A stretch of 64,000 nucleotides of DNA from Bacillota bacterium (lineage in GTDB: Bacteria > Bacillota > UBA4882 > UBA8346). The position numbers and the translations under genes were made by a program. The stretch is taken from positions 62,001 to 126,000 of the forward strand of contig JARKQY010000007.1 in NCBI GenBank assembly GCA_029974635.1. Reading direction: 5' to 3'. Below are positions 54,538 through 63,312 of this stretch, piece by piece; position 1 is the first letter of the stretch; every line of letters starts with the position of its first letter. The notes under the pieces were generated by a model that worked only from the letters and a program-made list of their open reading frames with translations, did not search any database and was not told the DNA's origin.

Positions 54538-54620
54538 CCGCCATCAAACCAAAAAGATCGAAGGTTCGGGAAATTTCGGGGTCACCATCTATCATTAAAA
54601 AATAAAGGTAGGTGTTATCT

Positions 54621-55013
54621 TTGAAAAAATCAATAATCTTAGCTCTCATTGCTCTATTGACAATCAACACGTCCCTTACATCCCTTGTTTTTTCACATTC
54701 CGGAAGAACAGATTCCCAGGGCGGGCACTGGGACAGAAAATATGGTACAGGCTATCATTATCATCATGGTTATCCGGCTCACCAACACCCTAATGGAGTG
54801 TGCCCATACTTACAACCACAAAAGTCCAGTAATAACGTCAAAGAAATTAAAGCCATTCAGGAAAAACTAATCGAATTAGGCTACGAACCCGGGCCGGCAG
54901 ATGGTGTTAACGGGCCAAAGACAAAAGAGGCTATTAAACAATTCCAAAAAGACAATGGTCTTGTTCCGGACGGGATATGCGGCTCAAAAACAAAGGGAAA
55001 GTTAGGATTGTAA
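54621..55013 (+). CDS. Exported YHYH/peptidoglycan-binding protein
   Basis: 130 residues from TTG 54621 (AGGTAGGTG upstream): signal peptide, a His-rich YHYH-type segment (HSGRTDSQGGHWDRK, GYHYHHGYPAHQHPNG) and a C-terminal peptidoglycan-binding-1 repeat (IQEKLIELGYEPGPADGVNG). It would sit at the cell wall. Confidence 0.82.
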   Translation: MKKSIILALIALLTINTSLTSLVFSHSGRTDSQGGHWDRKYGTGYHYHHGYPAHQHPNGVCPYLQPQKSSNNVKEIKAIQEKLIELGYEPGPADGVNGPKTKEAIKQFQKDNGLVPDGICGSKTKGKLGL

Positions 55014-55043
55014 AACTTATCAATATTATTTACATAGACTGTT

Positions 55044-55169
55044 AACCGAAAAGGCGAATATCAAAAAACAATTGAGGTCTGTGAATTTGCATTGTATTAT
55101 GGGTTAAGCGATAATACTCAAGGCAATTTTTCAGAGCGAATTGAACGAATAAAAAGGAAAACGAAATAA
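55044..55169 (+). pseudogene. C-terminal fragment of an unidentified protein
   Basis: Open frame reading NRKGEYQKTIEVCEFALYYG then LSDNTQGNFSERIERIKRK, no start codon and closed upstream by a stop. It looks like the tail of a longer phage or mobile-element protein left by a deletion. Confidence 0.5.
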
Positions 55170-55186
55170 AAAAGGGTGACCTCTCA

Positions 55187-56767
55187 ATGAAAACCTGTGA
55201 TAAATGTGAAACAGACAACCTTGATTTTAACAAATCATGCACTAAATGCGGAGCCATCTTCGATATGGAAGTTATTAAATATTTAAATAAGTTAAAAGAA
55301 GAATTGTCACACGATCAGGATGCTTTCCCAAGCCATGAAATTATTTTTCGTGGTATAAGTAGATATTCCGATACTATTCGTTCAAGTGCAGCATTTCAAC
55401 TATCAGATTCTAAGTCTACTTTAAAACAAGGCGATTTTATACGATACCATGAAGTCTTAATTGAAAGTCACAAAAGATCATATCCTCAAGAATTTGAATT
55501 ATGTGATTTAATCATTTTAGCAAAAATTCAGCATACTTCAAGCGGAACATGTCTAATAGATTTTACACGCAATTTTCTGATTTCATTATGGTTTGCTTGT
55601 AGAAAACATTTTGACGAAAACGGATGTGTATTTGCTATTGATTTAACTTCAAACTATAATATTGACAAGTTTCAAAAAATTACAGATGATACAATTACAA
55701 AACGACCTATAAGAACACTATTAGAAGAGACATTAAATCTATACGACAATCTTTACCTTAATAAAATGTGGGTCTGGGAACCGATGAATATAAACAATAA
55801 ACGAGCGGAACAACAAGATAGTATTTTTATATTTGGTCTTCCTCCTATCGACAAGAAATGTTTTCATAAGATAGATGTTCCTGCGGGTAATAAAAAAACT
55901 ATCTTAAAAGAATTAAGCACATACTTCAATATAGATGAAAAGACTTTATTTTACGCAGGTTTTAATTATCCTATTGAAGGTAATTGTGATTTCTATTTTA
56001 CTAACGGGTTGAATTACTTTAATAATAAAACATATTCTGAGGCTTATGTATGTTTTGAACATCAACTGGAGAAATGTAGGATCTGTTCTGAATCACCAAA
56101 ATGTGAATGTGATAAAGATTTACTAAAAAAGAAAAAAGTTCAAATACTTTTTCTAGAAAGTATATGTAATAAAAACCAAGGACATTATCCACGTGCTATA
56201 AACAATTTAAACGAAGCTATTGAATTTGATGTGCATTGCGAGAAAACGATTCAATGCCAAGAAGAATTAGCTTATATTTATTACGCTCTGCAAAAATACA
56301 AAGAAGCGAGAAAATGGTTTAATTTATTAACTCAAAACGTACAAGATAATATATATTACCACCTATGTATTATTGAAATTTCATGCTTTCTTAAAGAAAA
56401 TGAAATAGAAAATTATGAAAGAGAAAGATTAATACTTAATTTGTCAAATAATAATTACTATGTAAAAATCTTACTAAGTTATTTCAAATTTATTTATAAT
56501 CTAATTTGCACTGATGAATATGAAAACTATATAAATGAATTAAACAAACTTATTGAAAATTTTGATATAAAACTTTTTAAATTTTTCGAAAATGAAAATC
56601 AAGGGGATGAAAAAAGAGTATTATGGGATTTTAGCGATACAAGAAAATGGGTAAATACAAATGACCTGTCACCGAAGAAGAAAGATTTAATTTTAGACAT
56701 GGCAAACAAACTGGAAGACATTAACGAAGAAGTTAGAATAGCCTATCACTTGAGAAAACCGTTTTAA
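55187..56767 (+). CDS. Zinc-ribbon + FRG-domain + TPR-like protein (FRG protein 2)
   Basis: 526 residues in three parts: a CxxC-x12-CxxC zinc ribbon (CDKCETDNLDFNKSCTKCGA, ~4-23), an FRG domain (EIIFRGISRYSDTIRSSAAF and AKIQHTSSGTCLIDFTRNFL), and a helical repeat region (~270-500) with TPR-like pairs (QEELAYIYYALQKYKEARKW) and an extra Cys-rich loop (CRICSESPKCECDK). The TPR part suggests a sensor or scaffold role. AAGGGTGACC upstream. Confidence 0.82.
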   Translation: MKTCDKCETDNLDFNKSCTKCGAIFDMEVIKYLNKLKEELSHDQDAFPSHEIIFRGISRYSDTIRSSAAFQLSDSKSTLKQGDFIRYHEVLIESHKRSYPQEFELCDLIILAKIQHTSSGTCLIDFTRNFLISLWFACRKHFDENGCVFAIDLTSNYNIDKFQKITDDTITKRPIRTLLEETLNLYDNLYLNKMWVWEPMNINNKRAEQQDSIFIFGLPPIDKKCFHKIDVPAGNKKTILKELSTYFNIDEKTLFYAGFNYPIEGNCDFYFTNGLNYFNNKTYSEAYVCFEHQLEKCRICSESPKCECDKDLLKKKKVQILFLESICNKNQGHYPRAINNLNEAIEFDVHCEKTIQCQEELAYIYYALQKYKEARKWFNLLTQNVQDNIYYHLCIIEISCFLKENEIENYERERLILNLSNNNYYVKILLSYFKFIYNLICTDEYENYINELNKLIENFDIKLFKFFENENQGDEKRVLWDFSDTRKWVNTNDLSPKKKDLILDMANKLEDINEEVRIAYHLRKPF

Positions 56768-56903
56768 TCCAAAAAGTCAGCTCGGGGCGTTAATTTGCAG
56801 TTTATCTTTGCCCTTCAGTAATAGTAGAATTCGCCAATAGAAACCATCACCAACGACATTATCCTAATTTTCCTAGCCTCGGGTATGAAAGGTGGCACAT
56901 AAA

Positions 56904-57206
56904 ATGAGAGTAGTATTCCCTGTAACATTGGACAATGGGTTAATTATTAACGGAAATGAAAAATATTTTCTAATTGATAACAATCCGGACTTTGATGGTA
57001 TATCAGGATATGATGCAAATGGAGATAGGGTAACGCACATTGTTGGATTCGATGGTACAGATCTTCTCAAAAGATGTACCCATCCAAACTGTCGAGCTAT
57101 AAAACAAAGTGCGAATGGATTTGGAGAAAAAGGAAGAAACAGCAATCCAAAGCGACCCATGAGAAGAGACCAGGCTCAATGCAGTGAATGCAGAACGCAT
57201 AAGTAA
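56904..57206 (+). CDS. Small hypothetical protein
   Basis: 100 residues from ATG 56904 (AAAGGTGG upstream). The N-terminal half is beta-rich (VVFPVTLDNGLIINGNEKYF); the C-terminal half is basic with CTHPNC and CSEC, possibly a zinc site. No family recognised. Confidence 0.6.
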   Translation: MRVVFPVTLDNGLIINGNEKYFLIDNNPDFDGISGYDANGDRVTHIVGFDGTDLLKRCTHPNCRAIKQSANGFGEKGRNSNPKRPMRRDQAQCSECRTHK

Positions 57207-57358
57207 GCAATATGTAGGCTAATTGACCGATCCGCTACGATCCGCGATATATAGTACCGATCCTGACTATTTGGCATTTGATTTACCTCTATTTTATTTA
57301 TAAAATAGGCATATAAAGAACGGTCTTATATGCCAAATCAATACTAGGAGGTTACCAT

Positions 57359-57535
57359 ATGCCGAAAATACATGTAAAAAACCAATTAAACGATGGATTG
57401 TCAATCGAATTTTGTTGCGGCGATAAAGAGTATAAACTCGACCACGATGAAGAAAAAACTATTGAGGTCGAAGATGAAGATTGCTTATATTTCGATATAG
57501 TCTGCAAGCCTTCTAAAGTTCCCTGCAATGTTTAA
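57359..57535 (+). CDS. 58-residue acidic hypothetical protein
   Basis: ATG 57359 sits five bases after AGGAGG. The product MPKIHVKNQLNDGLSIEFCC ... KLDHDEEKTIEVEDEDCLYF is small, acidic and beta-rich with four Cys. It is just upstream of the integrase region. Function unknown. Confidence 0.65.
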   Translation: MPKIHVKNQLNDGLSIEFCCGDKEYKLDHDEEKTIEVEDEDCLYFDIVCKPSKVPCNV

Positions 57536-57632
57536 CTGATTAAAAGGACAAGGTAGGGGGCTGCAAATAAGTTTACTATTATAGTTTGAATTACTTCTTA
57601 TACACTTCTTCCGCTCGCATAATAACCGGTGC

Positions 57633-57670
57633 CCGATCCTGGGCACTATACTCTGCGCATCCAGGATCGG
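57633..57670. promoter_or_regulatory. 10-bp inverted repeat upstream of integrase
   Basis: CCGATCCTGG (57633-57642) and CCAGGATCGG (57661-57670) form a perfect stem with an 18-nt loop. It could be a regulatory hairpin or a protein site controlling the integrase. Confidence 0.5.
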
Positions 57671-57725
57671 CGCCTAGCAAGAAAAATGACTGCTAAAAAC
57701 AAGAAAGTGAGGAAAATCATTCTAA

Positions 57726-58981
57726 ATGGCCGTAGCCGAAAAAGATGGAAATTGGTATCTCGTTCAAAGTCGACCGGTTATAGTAGACGGCAAAAAAAGT
57801 ATAAGCAAAAATGGACCCCTATCCCGGTGACCTCCAGGGAAGCAGCCGACAAATACGAAGACGATTTAAAAAATAAACGTTCCAAAGGGATCAAAATCGA
57901 TCCGAACCTAACTGTTTATGAACTCTCGAAAATGTGGATGGAGCAGCATGTCAAATCCCCGGTCAACCCGCGTGCAGAAGCCACACAGATTTTCTATCAA
58001 AGCAGGCTCGACATTTACATTATACCGGAAATCGGCGCTAAAAAAATCATCGAATTAACCGTAGACGACCTAGACGATGTTCTCCGTGCTGCAGCTAAAA
58101 AAGTAGCTAAAACGGGGGAAATAGACACTACCCTGGACAGTATTTATTCCACCATGAGCGCTATGTTTGGATGGGCCATAAAGAAACGAAAAATTGCTGA
58201 CAATCTTATGGAATTTGTCGATGCCCCAGTCGTGGCCGAACGGGAATATGTACTACTGAATAAAGAAGACATCCCCAAGCTGCTTGAAGCTGTCATTACG
58301 CCCGAAAAGTATGATACAAAATATGCCAGACTTCAGCGGTACATTTACAGAGCAGTGTTTGTGGTGGAGCTGACTACTGCCCTGCGAATTGACGAAATAT
58401 GCGGCATGAGGGAATCCGACATTGACTTTGAAAGAAAGATACTCTATGTTCGGCAACAGGTCATCAAATCGGGCACAAGTCCGGTGTTCGGGCCAGCAAA
58501 AGATCGCGCCAATGAATTGCCAGACGTTATTGCCTTGTCAGATACAACGATCGAAGCCATCCGAGAAGCACTGGAAATTAAAAAACTTAAAAAAGAAGTA
58601 GCGGCAGAAAATGGGCTGGTCTGGACAGAATACGATCTCGTGTTTACGAATAAAACGGGAGGACCCATCGATTCCAAGAATTTAAACACCCGTACATTTA
58701 AAACAGCCCTCAAAAAGGCCGGCTTACCGGCAATGAAATTTCATGGGCTGCGCCACTCGGTATTGACAATCCTCGCAAACGATAACGAGGATCCAAATGC
58801 TATTTGTAATTTAGCTCGGCATAAAGACTATAATTTTTTCAAACACAGATACCTTCACCCGGACGCCGAATCACAGCGACCGGTTGTCAAAGCACTCGAA
58901 AAATTAATACCTCTACCTTCCACGCAGCCCGATCTACAACTACCTGATTTGCAGCCACCCAGAATGCAGGACGCAAAATAA
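57726..58981 (+). CDS. int: Tyrosine recombinase (integrase) with apparent frameshift near the N-terminus
   Basis: The catalytic domain is intact: the first Arg in LTTALRIDEICG, HGLRHS, a His in NLARHKD and the Tyr in FKHRYLHP. The core-binding domain (LTVYELSKMWMEQHV) also reads cleanly to 58981. The N-terminal arm-binding region reads correctly in another frame from ATG 57726 (MAVAEKDGNWYLVQSRPVIV then DGKK) up to an A7 run at 57792-57798, where one extra A would join it to KYKQKWTPIPVTSREAADKY. A longer ORF from 57629 in the downstream frame is Arg/Lys-rich and implausible. It catalyses attP x attB recombination at the tRNA-Arg. Confidence 0.8.
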
Positions 58982-59026
58982 AATATAATAAATCCAATCC
59001 AGCATTATCAACGTTTTGTGAAATTA

Positions 59027-59044
59027 TTAGAAAAATTCTTAGAA
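59027..59044. repeat. Terminal 18-bp direct repeat, right copy (probable integrase arm site)
   Basis: Identical to 38720-38737. It is followed by a 9-bp inverted repeat (GGTTTCTAA / TTAGAAACC, 59059-59081) just inside attR. Confidence 0.65.
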
Positions 59045-59086
59045 AAGGCATGAAAAAAGGTTTCTAAGAATTTTAGAAACCTAGTA

Positions 59087-59143
59087 TTCTCATGGTGCGC
59101 CCGGAAGGACTTGAACCTTCGACCCTTTGATTCGTAGTCAAAT
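59087..59143. repeat. attR: 57-bp core within tRNA-Arg
   Basis: Identical to attL. The identity stops at 59143, in the anticodon stem of the tRNA, and the rest of the tRNA follows. Confidence 0.95.
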
Positions 59144-59168
59144 ACTCTATCCGCTGAGCTACGGGCGC
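59097..59168 (-). tRNA. tRNA-Arg(ACG)
   Basis: A 72-nt cloverleaf on the minus strand: acceptor GCGCCCG/CGGGCGC, D-arm GCTC/GAGT, anticodon stem TTTGA/TCAAA with loop CTACGAA (anticodon ACG), T-arm GAAGG-TTCAAGT-CCTTC. CCA is not encoded. The integration restored an intact gene at this end. An AT-rich TATAAT lies upstream on the minus strand (~59196). Confidence 0.96.
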
Positions 59169-59384
59169 TTCTGTTTTTTTATACTTGGCAAGGAATTATT
59201 ATAGCACAGGTTGTGTAAAAAGTAAAGCTTTTAAAAATGGAACCCAAGATTACATCAAAGCTATTATGAGAGCCTCTTTCCAAAAAAGCCGAATCTTGCC
59301 AATGATTATGTATAATGATACAATTGATTTATAATACACTGCTGATAGAAAAATCTAAGAGGCAACATATCTGGAGGCTTTAAT

Positions 59385-59999
59385 ATCAATCGTGACATCG
59401 GTTATAAAAAGCCGCATCATATCTGCTGTGCGATCTCAGACAAAAAGTACTCGGAAAGTTATGAACTTAAAAAGCAATGGCTGAAAAAAGAATTTAGTAA
59501 TGGCTATGTTTTCCGACGGATCGACGAGCGTGCCAAAGTATTTATCGAATATGGTCCGGCTGAAAAAGCATGGATTCCCATAACTACATGATGATTGGTT
59601 GCTTCTGGGTCTCCGGCCAATACAAGGGGAAGGGTCATGGAAAACCCTTATTGTAACAGGCTATTGATGATGCTAAAAAACAAAGGAAAGAAGGATTGGT
59701 AACAGTAGTAGGAACCAAAAAATATCATTTTATGAGCGATACCAAATGGTTATTGGACCAAGGCTTTGCGATCCGCGAAAACATTCCGTCAGGATTCAGC
59801 CTTATTTCAATGGATTTTAATCATAATGCTGTTAGCCCGCGATTTAATGATCCGGTAAAAAGCGTGAATGCCCCGATAAACAAGGATATGTTGCTTATTA
59901 CCCTAACCGCTGTCCCTATTCTGAACATCACGTCCAAGAATCACTGAACGAAAGCTACAGTTAAAAACCATCAAACTGGAAACACTGGAACAAGCATGG
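59385..59999 (+). pseudogene. Decayed GNAT/YoaP-type acetyltransferase
   Basis: Recognisable blocks in several frames: HHICCAISDKKYSESYELKK, FRRIDERAKVFIEYGPAEKA, then a frame change, QYKGKG-like acetyl-CoA loop remnant, VTVVGTKKYHFMSDTKWLLD, GFSLISMDFNHNA and finally IKLETLEQA. These are pieces of one GNAT protein in order, with multiple frameshifts and stops. The end runs directly into the radical-SAM fragment. Confidence 0.75.
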
Positions 60000-60604
60000 A
60001 TATACTCAAAATCGACTCTGCCGGTATATCCTGCGGCATGTATCTAATGCCAGTTATACCTTTTATTACAGATACCTGCGGGATGATTGAAACAACAGTT
60101 GCTAAAGCTAAAAATGCGGGGATAGATTTTATAATTTTTGGCGGACTAACCTTGAAGAGTGGGAGGCAAAAGGATTATTTCATCAGATTTCTAAAGAACC
60201 AGTATCCGGAACTCGTGGCCAAATATCAGCAAATATATGGGGATGAAAATCCATGGGGTACTCCCGATTTAAAATATATAAGTCAAATTGAAAGAATATT
60301 TGATAAAATAACAACCAAGCATAAAATCCCCAAAAGAATTCCTGCAAAAATGTTTGAAGGCATTGTTTCACCAAAAGAATTAATAATTATTATTCTTAAA
60401 CAACTAGATTATCTGGTTAAATTGAAAGGAAATAAAAGTCCATACAGCTATGCAGCATATACACTATCACAGATAAAAAAAACCGTTGAAGAAATGGATT
60501 ATGATGAATTGCTTAGTACTAAAGGCATAGGACCATTTACAGCAAAATTAATTCGAGAGATTATTGAAACCAAAAGGTGTATTTATTATGAAAATTTATT
60601 ATAA
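59996..60604 (+). pseudogene. N-terminally truncated radical SAM protein (SPL-like) with HhH tail
   Basis: 202 codons reading DSAGISCGMYLMPVIPFITD, FIIFGGLTLKSGRQKDYF and PYSYAAYTLS, the C-terminal half of an SPL-family radical SAM protein, plus a helix-hairpin-helix LLSTKGIGPFTAKLIREI. The cluster-binding CxxxCxxC half is missing. The fusion with the GNAT remnant at ~59995 marks a deletion endpoint. Probably non-functional. Confidence 0.7.
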
Positions 60605-60714
60605 AAAGATGGAATTAAAAATTCACAAGTTTCAATCCTAACGTTTATCAACTGAATGGCTGTCGCAAGCCTCAATGGATATTATAAAAAACTCCCCGCG
60701 AAAGGCAGGAAACC

Positions 60715-61566
60715 ATAATTATTACTTTCAACAGTATCAATTGGATAGAGTCGGAACAAGATACTATAAACGAAATATCGCGACAACATAAATTATTGCC
60801 TCTATCACCGGGGCTTGAAGCGGAAGTCGTGAAGATAGAACTATATAATAAGTCTTTTGTTCTCAAACTATGGAATAAAGATTCTAAACCCAACGTCGGA
60901 AACCAATACAAACTCCTGTATAGTCTTTATGAAAAAGGTGTACGTGTCTCAAAGCCTTACGGTTGGGGAGTTGATGCAGATGATAATCAAGTTCTACTAA
61001 CCAGTTATGATGGTCAGCCAATCTCAAAAATAAACAAAGCTAAACTAAAGAAACTAGCACGAATGTTAGTTCAAGTCCACCAATACCGTATGGATAAAAC
61101 GGACCTAACATTTATTCCAAGGTATGATTTTTTTCATTACTTCTTTCCTGCCATAGAATTGCATCATGATATCAACCATTTATTGACGAATCTTATGAAT
61201 ATGGTAGATATATCTCAGGATAGTTTAATCCATGGCGACTATAATTTAGGGAATATATTAGAGGAACGAGACAATTATACAATAATTGACTGGACCAATG
61301 GCCAACTCGGTGATCCTAGATATGATATTGCTTGGTCCGTATTTTTAATAAACATCTATACCGGAGAGAGGTATGGAGGGATTTATCAATCAGATTTCTT
61401 GGGGTTATCGGGTTACTCATTGGAAGATTCGGTGCTATTTGAGGCTATTGCCTGTCTGCGCTGGATTTTATTAAGCCGGATTACCAATCTACCAAAGGAT
61501 CCAAGCGTCTTAAAGCGAGTTAAAAAAATAATCTTTGACAATCGCTATTTAAATATAAATATTTAA
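60715..61566 (+). CDS. Aminoglycoside-phosphotransferase-like kinase
   Basis: APH/choline-kinase fold. The catalytic loop is LIHGDYNLGNIL and the metal motif IIDWTNGQLGDPRYDIAW. The frame is open upstream of the TTG at 60796 and gives a good family N-terminus (IIITFNSINWIESEQD), but the codon at the expected start (60715, after AGGAAACC) is ATA, not ATG. Alternatively translation begins at TTG 60796 and the product lacks ~27 residues. Substrate unknown; resistance function is not implied. Confidence 0.78.
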   Translation: MIITFNSINWIESEQDTINEISRQHKLLPLSPGLEAEVVKIELYNKSFVLKLWNKDSKPNVGNQYKLLYSLYEKGVRVSKPYGWGVDADDNQVLLTSYDGQPISKINKAKLKKLARMLVQVHQYRMDKTDLTFIPRYDFFHYFFPAIELHHDINHLLTNLMNMVDISQDSLIHGDYNLGNILEERDNYTIIDWTNGQLGDPRYDIAWSVFLINIYTGERYGGIYQSDFLGLSGYSLEDSVLFEAIACLRWILLSRITNLPKDPSVLKRVKKIIFDNRYLNINI

Positions 61567-61607
61567 ATAAAGAACTTTTGTGATTATTATAAGGAGAAAA
61601 TTAGAAA

Positions 61608-62039
61608 ATGAAGGTTGATTTTTATGAGATTGCTGAAATTGCGGACGAACAAATTATTTTTGTTGTCATAGTTTCGAGATATAACGATAAATGGATACTT
61701 GTAAGACACCAGGCACGTTCGACCTGGGAGCTTCCCGGAGGCCACCGGGAAGAACTCGAAGATTTACAAAAAGCCGCCGAACGTGAATTATATGAAGAAA
61801 CCGGGGCAAAATATTTTGACCTTATTCCGGTTAGTGTCTATTCGGTAAGATTTGAGGAAAAATGTTCTTACGGCAAGCTTTTTTACGCTGATGTTAAAGA
61901 ACTTGGTCAATTGCCAGCCCTGGAAATCGCAGAAACCAAATTGGTTGATGATTTGTTCCAAGAAAATTTGACCTATCCTTTCATTCAACCATTTTTATTC
62001 GAAAAAATACGGGAATATTTAAGACAAAAAACAAGCTAA
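61608..62039 (+). CDS. Nudix hydrolase
   Basis: 143 residues with a complete Nudix box (G-G-H-R-E-E-L-E-D ... RELYEETGA, ~47-70). It hydrolyses a nucleoside diphosphate linked to another group; mutT-like sanitising or a cofactor role is possible. AAGGAG upstream. It is 41 bases after the kinase gene, so possibly co-transcribed. Confidence 0.92.
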   Translation: MKVDFYEIAEIADEQIIFVVIVSRYNDKWILVRHQARSTWELPGGHREELEDLQKAAERELYEETGAKYFDLIPVSVYSVRFEEKCSYGKLFYADVKELGQLPALEIAETKLVDDLFQENLTYPFIQPFLFEKIREYLRQKTS

Positions 62040-62091
62040 AAAGATTTAAATAAAATAGGTGGAAAACTCCGGCATGAAATAAGGGGAAATA

Positions 62092-63093
62092 ATGACGATA
62101 AACTTTGTGAGCGCTTTGGAATCAAAATCCTTGGAATTATTGAGGACTATTGAAAAGAGTGACTTACATAATCATGGGGTTCTTGGAGGAAATCTAAGCT
62201 ATTTCGAAACCCTCTATAAAAAGCGGATTCCAAGGCTGGACCATAAGCTGCAAAATATTGAAGCCATGGACGCATGGGTACAAGAGCATTTTCTTCCTAT
62301 GGTTCAAGGCGCCGCAGGGTTTGAATGCGCTATTGAAGCTGCGTTTACGCAAGCCACCCAAGATGGAGTCCGTGTTTTGTCCATGAGCATTGATGTGTAT
62401 TTTCGCTTTTTATATGACGGAAAAGTTGCAAAACTTGTTTCAAAATTGGCTGAAATCCATAAGCGAGTTGCTCCTGAAATGAAATTTTTACCCCAATTGG
62501 GGTTGACGCGAAGTGTTGATTCAGACACACTTTACCAATGGTTTGAGCCGTTTCTTGACTCGGATTATTTTGTTTCTCTTGACTTATACGGAAATGAGTT
62601 TGGTCAGGAAATTGGTAATTTGAAAAGAATTTATAGAGCGGCTGAAGACAAGGGACTGATTTTAAAAGCCCATGTTGGTGAATTTGGGGATGCATATTCA
62701 ATTCGGGAAGCCATAGAAACGCTTCATTTAAACCAAATTCAGCATGGAATAGCGGCCCATAGCTGTGGCGAGATCGCTCAATGGCTTGCCGACAACAAAA
62801 TTCAACTGAATATTTGTCCAACCAGCAATATTGTCTTGAATCGGGTCCCCGACTATAAAAATCATCCTATTCGAAAACTTTTTGATTATGGCGTTCCTGT
62901 TACGATAAACACCGATGATGTTATTGTTTTTAATAAAAGTGTTTCCGAGGAATATTTAACGTTGTTTCAAGAAGGTGTCTTTACCGCAAAAGAATTAGAT
63001 TTCATAAGAGTGACGGGATTAAATTCGGAAACGACGGAGAGACGCACGATCATTAGAAATAGATGCAGTTCCTCCTCCGGAAAAGGGATTTGA
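62092..63093 (+). CDS. Adenosine deaminase-like amidohydrolase
   Basis: 333 residues with the metal and catalytic motifs SDLHNHGVLGG (HxH), KAHVGEFG, HGIAAHSC, NICPTSN and TINTDD. The core matches adenosine/AMP deaminase family proteins. The last ~20 residues (ETTERRTIIRNRCSSSSGKG) look unlike the family, suggesting a short frameshifted tail. Purine substrate likely; exact specificity unknown. Confidence 0.85.
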   Translation: MTINFVSALESKSLELLRTIEKSDLHNHGVLGGNLSYFETLYKKRIPRLDHKLQNIEAMDAWVQEHFLPMVQGAAGFECAIEAAFTQATQDGVRVLSMSIDVYFRFLYDGKVAKLVSKLAEIHKRVAPEMKFLPQLGLTRSVDSDTLYQWFEPFLDSDYFVSLDLYGNEFGQEIGNLKRIYRAAEDKGLILKAHVGEFGDAYSIREAIETLHLNQIQHGIAAHSCGEIAQWLADNKIQLNICPTSNIVLNRVPDYKNHPIRKLFDYGVPVTINTDDVIVFNKSVSEEYLTLFQEGVFTAKELDFIRVTGLNSETTERRTIIRNRCSSSSGKGI

Positions 63094-63173
63094 CTTATTC
63101 ATTAAAAGCGCGTATAATGATTTTGGTTTTCAAACATAAATACTTATATAAAACCAATACAACTTAAAAGTTT

Positions 63174-63262
63174 TCTAGGGTTCCGCAGTATAGCTGGCCT
63201 GTGACCAAGAGAGAACTCACGGCTTTGAAGCCGTGTCACGGAAGGATAAAAGCCTGGGAGGT
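63174..63262 (+). promoter_or_regulatory. Guanidine-I (ykkC) riboswitch
   Basis: Conserved elements in order: CTAGGGTTCCGCA, CTGGCCTGTGACCAAGAGAG, ACGG-helix and AAGGATAAAAGCCTGGGAGG. It precedes the SMR exporter gene. The 3' AGCCTGGGAGG also forms one side of the following terminator, giving ligand-dependent antitermination. Confidence 0.9.
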
Positions 63263-63290
63263 ATTAAGATAATATCTCTCAGGTTTTATT
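63251..63290 (+). terminator. Terminator of the guanidine-I riboswitch
   Basis: CCTGGGAGGTATTA pairs with TAATATCTCTCAGG (two wobbles), followed by TTTTATTTTT. Confidence 0.85.
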
Positions 63291-63312
63291 TTTGCCAAAA
63301 GGGGTGATGGGC

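Larger units (their letters stand above)
38530..59143. mobile_element. Integrated element (collapsed prophage-like) in tRNA-Arg(ACG)
   Basis: A 57-bp perfect direct repeat bounds the element: attL 38530-38586 and attR 59087-59143, the latter being the 3' part of an intact tRNA-Arg. The integrase gene abuts attR. Phage genes present: CI/Cro/ImmA switch, tail fibre, tail fibre assembly protein, holin, amidase. Terminase, portal, capsid, tail tube and replication genes are missing. Cargo: ParM-like segregation pair, toxin-antitoxin pair, collagen-like protein, mini-CRISPR array, restriction-type nuclease, FRG proteins. Codon and base use become markedly more AT-rich from ~49 kb to 57 kb. Confidence 0.93.

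Noticed and set aside
58253-58713. Minus-strand ORFs within the integrase gene.
   Set aside because: Shadows of the integrase coding frame without ribosome sites.
38587-59086. cas genes to accompany the CRISPR repeat.
   Set aside because: I checked every substantial ORF in the element and the flanks; none shows Cas3, Cas5, Cas8c, Cas7, Cas4, Cas1 or Cas2 features.
60625-60638. A second CAAGTTTCAATCC stretch resembling the CRISPR repeat end.
   Set aside because: Only 13 bases match; the hairpin and 5' end of the repeat are absent, so it is not a repeat copy.
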